From Phaeoceros laevis (lineage: Eukaryota; Anthocerotophyta; Anthocerotopsida; Notothyladales), in contig JBNGIQ010009254.1 in the NCBI GenBank assembly GCA_049999765.1, positions 1 through 27,982 on the forward strand: a stretch of DNA of 27,982 nt, in the 5' to 3' direction. The stretch's first letter is position 1. Every line of letters starts with the position of its first letter. A program made the position numbers and the translations under genes. Shown here in pieces: positions 25,552-27,982 of this stretch. The notes beneath the pieces are model-generated. The model made no database searches. It was not told the origin of the DNA and saw nothing but the letters and a program-made list of their open reading frames with translations.

Positions 25552-26350
25552 TCAAAAAGTACGCTGAGCAATAAGAGTGAGGCGGAGACCCATATCAGTC
25601 CAGTCACCTTTGAGAGTAGCCAACTTCCTGAACTCAGCAGAAGATAGTATGCTTGGGTTGGTAACAAACTTGTTGTGATCGGATCCTGAAGCTGCAAACA
25701 TAAAAAAAACTAATTTTCAAATGTGGAACACTTCATTACGATCTGCTGCACAAGTACAAAGGTCAGATGATGCGGAAACCTCCCTGGCTCCGTAAATCTG
25801 ATCAACCACGAAGGGAACTCAGCGTCTGCCAAGGCGGGTAGGAACTCTTTCAGTACTTTGACATAGCCCTTCTTCTTAAGCGCCATTCCTGGCTCCTAAG
25901 ACAAACACACACACTCGTTAGTCACCAGGTCTCAGAGGGGTGAGTCTAAGAATTTTCACTTTAAGAAAAAAACCAATCGCGCCTGGGGGCACAAGCAACT
26001 GAACTTGGTCTCTCTTCACTTGCCAGGGGATGGATAAGTGCTGCTGGAAGTGTCTACAGTGCCAGCCACTGCCTAGAATAGCACTGAGAGCAACACAAGA
26101 CCCTTCACCCTGCGTGGCCAGAGCATTGTCAAGTCTGCAATAAGCGTGGACTCATCCCTACTCCTTATGATCTCCCAATGCAACTAGGTCTCCAAGAACG
26201 TGAAACAGGGTGAAGTCTTCAGAGGTATCCCACACTCCCGCAAAATTCCCGGTGCCACAGCATGAAATTCTGCCTGAGCCCAGCGCCGACCGGTAGCTGC
26301 TGGCTCCACGACAACCAGGTATCCGGAAATCCATGCAGCAGAAGCACCAA
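25552..26350 (-). pseudogene. Epoxide-hydrolase-like alpha/beta-hydrolase relic
   Basis: Pieces typical of plant soluble epoxide hydrolases lie in the right order on the minus strand but in different frames. LVLLLHGFPDTWLSWSQQLP (26350-26291) carries the HGxP oxyanion motif. AEFHAVAPGILRECG (about 26270) recalls the VAPDLRGYGD segment in a second frame. DFTLFHVLGDLVALGDH (26217-26167), in a third frame, matches the helix before the nucleophile. After a plausible intron acceptor (25896), EPGMALKKKGYVKVLKEFLP (to 25782) resembles the lid region with VLKxFL and PSWL. A further acceptor at 25692 opens a protein-like frame (25691-25552) with no motif I can assign. The nucleophile motif GHDWG was not found intact; QGEGSCVALS may be its remnant. 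An intact enzyme would open epoxides to diols, but the frame breaks indicate a non-functional copy. Confidence 0.65.
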
Positions 26351-26573
26351 AGCTCTTGCTTGAACTCATTCAAGCGGAGGGCTAAGTGTTGCTGCAAGAG
26401 AACTGATGAATTTAACCAAAATTTGAATCTTCAACCCAGAATTACCCACAAGCTTCTAAGAGCTTGGACATTCGCCTCCTTTCCTAAGCTTCCAGCAGAG
26501 AGTGAGCAGTCCATTGAACGGTCTTAGAAGTTCCACGGTGCGAAGCTACTGGGCACCCTATCCACTGAGCAGT

Positions 26574-26825
26574 TCAAGATAGCAAGTTGCAATCAGGCTG
26601 CTCCACGTTTTTGACATGCACATCCTCATTTGCAGGGTCTGCAGATGAGGGCGCGGGCGCTCCCCGCTGCTCGTCGCCTCCACCCTCCCCGCCCACAGAC
26701 GCAGCTCTGTCCCTGGACTGGGTAGGAGCCTCGGTTCCCGCCTCACCATCCGCTGCCTGCCTCCCTTTCTTCGGTGACGGGCTTTTCTTCCCCCCAGATC
26801 TGCTTTTCTTCCCTCCACGAGCCAT
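26574..26825 (-). CDS. Hypothetical 83-aa Lys/Ser-rich protein
   Basis: The frame starts at ATG 26825 with MARGGKKSRSGGKKSPSPKK and continues through an acidic, Gly/Ala-rich low-complexity stretch to a stop at 26574. The basic start would suit a nucleic-acid-binding or nuclear tail, but there is no domain. It may be a first exon, a small disordered protein, or a chance frame in GC-rich sequence. The frame stays open upstream to 26951, so the start is also uncertain. It lies just upstream of the hydrolase relic on the same strand, and no splice between them is supported. Confidence 0.25.
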   Translation of the reverse strand: MARGGKKSRSGGKKSPSPKKGRQAADGEAGTEAPTQSRDRAASVGGEGGGDEQRGAPAPSSADPANEDVHVKNVEQPDCNLLS

Positions 26826-27203
26826 AATGGCGCCTGCTTGCAAAACCTGGCCATACCCACACCGTCGGTGAGCTGGGACACTGCATTCGAGGATGTGCAC
26901 GCCAAAAACATAGGGACACAAAACTGGCACACAACATCTGGCTGCTTTCAAATGAAGCCCTCGAGTTGCTCACCTCACCTAAACAGGCCACAAACCGCCT
27001 GTATTGTCTCCACCCTCCCTAACAGAACCCCCACCAGAGTCACATCCAAGCTGTGCATTACTATCTAACACAGTACTAGCTGTGCTACTAACAAGTTGCA
27101 AACGGTCAACAGGTGCACACGTCTCCATCGTGCTTAACAGGCGTCTTGGATGAAGGCTTGTGCAACGCTTGTACCACCAGTGTCCTATTGCCTCATCTGC
27201 CGT
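26826..27203. other. 3' flank of the receptor-like kinase gene
   Basis: This includes the 3' untranslated region of the minus-strand kinase. No polyadenylation hexamer, RNA gene or transposon end was recognised, and the overlapping frames look non-coding. Confidence 0.4.
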
Positions 27204-27982
27204 TCACGCCACGGTAATTCGTCCTGGGGACTTGGATGAGCTGGATTGCGAGTAGTTGGAGCTTGGCGTGTCGGAGATGGTGTCGCTAAATCCCGAGCCA
27301 CTGAAGCTAGATGTGAAAACTTTGGATTCGGCAGCCCCAGCTTGTTCGCGGGGCTCCAACTTCAGAGCCTGAATTAGGTCCTGCACCACATCCTTCATTC
27401 CGGGCCGCGCGCTGGTGGACGGCAGCGCACACTTCAGTGCCACCTCTGCGTACTTGAACACCGATTCCGTGTTGAAGTTGCGTCCGAGAGCGGGGTCGGC
27501 TCCGCTCGGCAATCTCCTCTGTTCAGAGCCCTCCGCACCCGATCCATCAATTCACCCCACCTTAAATCCGGAAGCTTGTTCGCACTTGATGCAAGCAAAT
27601 TGCTCATGTCCCTGAATTGCACGTTTACCTTTTCCACTATGAACTTGCTGCCCACGTCTGCATCCTTGACGATGGGTGGACGTCCGCATAAGAGCTCGAG
27701 CAATACCACCCCAAATCCATAGACATCGCTCTTGTCAGTGAGCATTCCTGTCGAGTTGTACCTATATTTCAAGGCATAACGCGAACATTTTATCAGCTTG
27801 GCCAATCTGAACACCGACGTATAGATCTGGCAGCCAACAAGCTAAGAGCACTTGCACAGAAAGGTTGTGAGGACTGGTAGCTGCTATGTTTCTTACTCAG
27901 GGTCCAAGTATCCCAGGGTCCCTTCACCATGGTCATTACGTGCGTTTGGCCGTCGTCTGTGAGCTTGGAGAGCCCAAAATCA
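27204..27982 (-). CDS. Receptor-like Ser/Thr kinase, C-terminal part (frameshifted, truncated by window)
   Basis: This is the C-lobe of a plant receptor-like kinase; the receptor ectodomain, membrane segment and N-lobe lie beyond the window. Exons are 27982-27897, 27761-27629 and probably 27518-27204. The 135-bp intron (GA|GTAAGA ... ATATAG|G) joins GYLDPE to YNSTGMLTDKSDVYGFGVVL, the usual activation-loop/subdomain IX sequence. A second 110-bp intron (AAG|GTAAAC ... GAACAG|AGG) makes the last frame read through to DPALGRNFNTESVFKYAEVA and ARPGMKDVVQDLIQAL (subdomains X-XI). The tail is Ser-rich and ends GRITVA. DFGLSK (27981-27964) begins the activation segment. About 15 codons later the frame breaks at GGA CCC TGG (27916-27921): the expected GTLGYLDPE reads one base out, so a base is missing. 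A sequencing error or a pseudogene would explain it. The ligand class cannot be told from this part. Confidence 0.85.

Noticed and set aside
27519-27628. A second frameshift in the receptor-like kinase
   Set aside because: A 110-bp GT-AG intron with matching phase explains the frame change and fits the intron sizes in the window, so I prefer it to a deletion.

Overview
The window is nuclear DNA from a land plant. The evidence is GT-AG introns of about 55-180 bp, four recognisable plant housekeeping genes, a receptor-like kinase tail, and repeat-rich intergenic DNA with small inverted-repeat elements. The proteins resemble their flowering-plant counterparts but are clearly divergent. Together with the intron sizes and the single-exon genes, this makes me lean towards a seed-free plant (bryophyte, lycophyte or fern). 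That lean is inference. A 10-N gap flanked by identical 47-bp sequence shows this is a draft assembly.

Left part (1-15.2 kb, gene-dense): a LacZ-type family GH2 beta-galactosidase lies on the minus strand (376-3833) in one uninterrupted exon, broken only by a single-base frameshift near 1290. It is head-to-head, across about 530 bp, with the plus-strand gene for CTC1, the large subunit of the telomeric CST complex (4361-8762, three exons). CTC1 is tail-to-tail with a complete minus-strand VARICOSE/EDC4 gene, the mRNA-decapping scaffold (9520-15203). I could rebuild VARICOSE as 12 exons with every splice phase consistent, giving 1482 aa.

Middle part (15.2-22.9 kb, repeat-rich): no intact gene was recognised. 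It holds tandem repeats with units of about 65, 109, 40, 27 and 38 bp. It also holds a well-bounded 369-bp MITE with 31-bp terminal inverted repeats and TTA target duplications (PIF/Harbinger-like), a second 226-bp inverted-repeat element, a G-rich fold-back repeat, the assembly gap, and a degraded coding-like stretch at 18.6-19.4 kb that I could not identify.

Right part (22.9-28 kb): an intronless, GC-rich MBOAT gene encodes a plant LPCAT-type lysophospholipid acyltransferase (22911-24416, minus). Next comes a frameshifted relic of an epoxide-hydrolase-like alpha/beta hydrolase (about 25.55-26.35 kb, minus). The window ends with the C-terminal part of a receptor-like Ser/Thr kinase (27204-27982, minus) that carries a frameshift in its activation segment.

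The genes do not form one pathway. They serve sugar hydrolysis, telomere maintenance, mRNA decay, phospholipid remodelling and signalling. The most unusual features are the contrast between intron-poor and intron-rich neighbours, the clustered frameshifts, the sharply defined MITE, and the unidentified decayed coding stretch.
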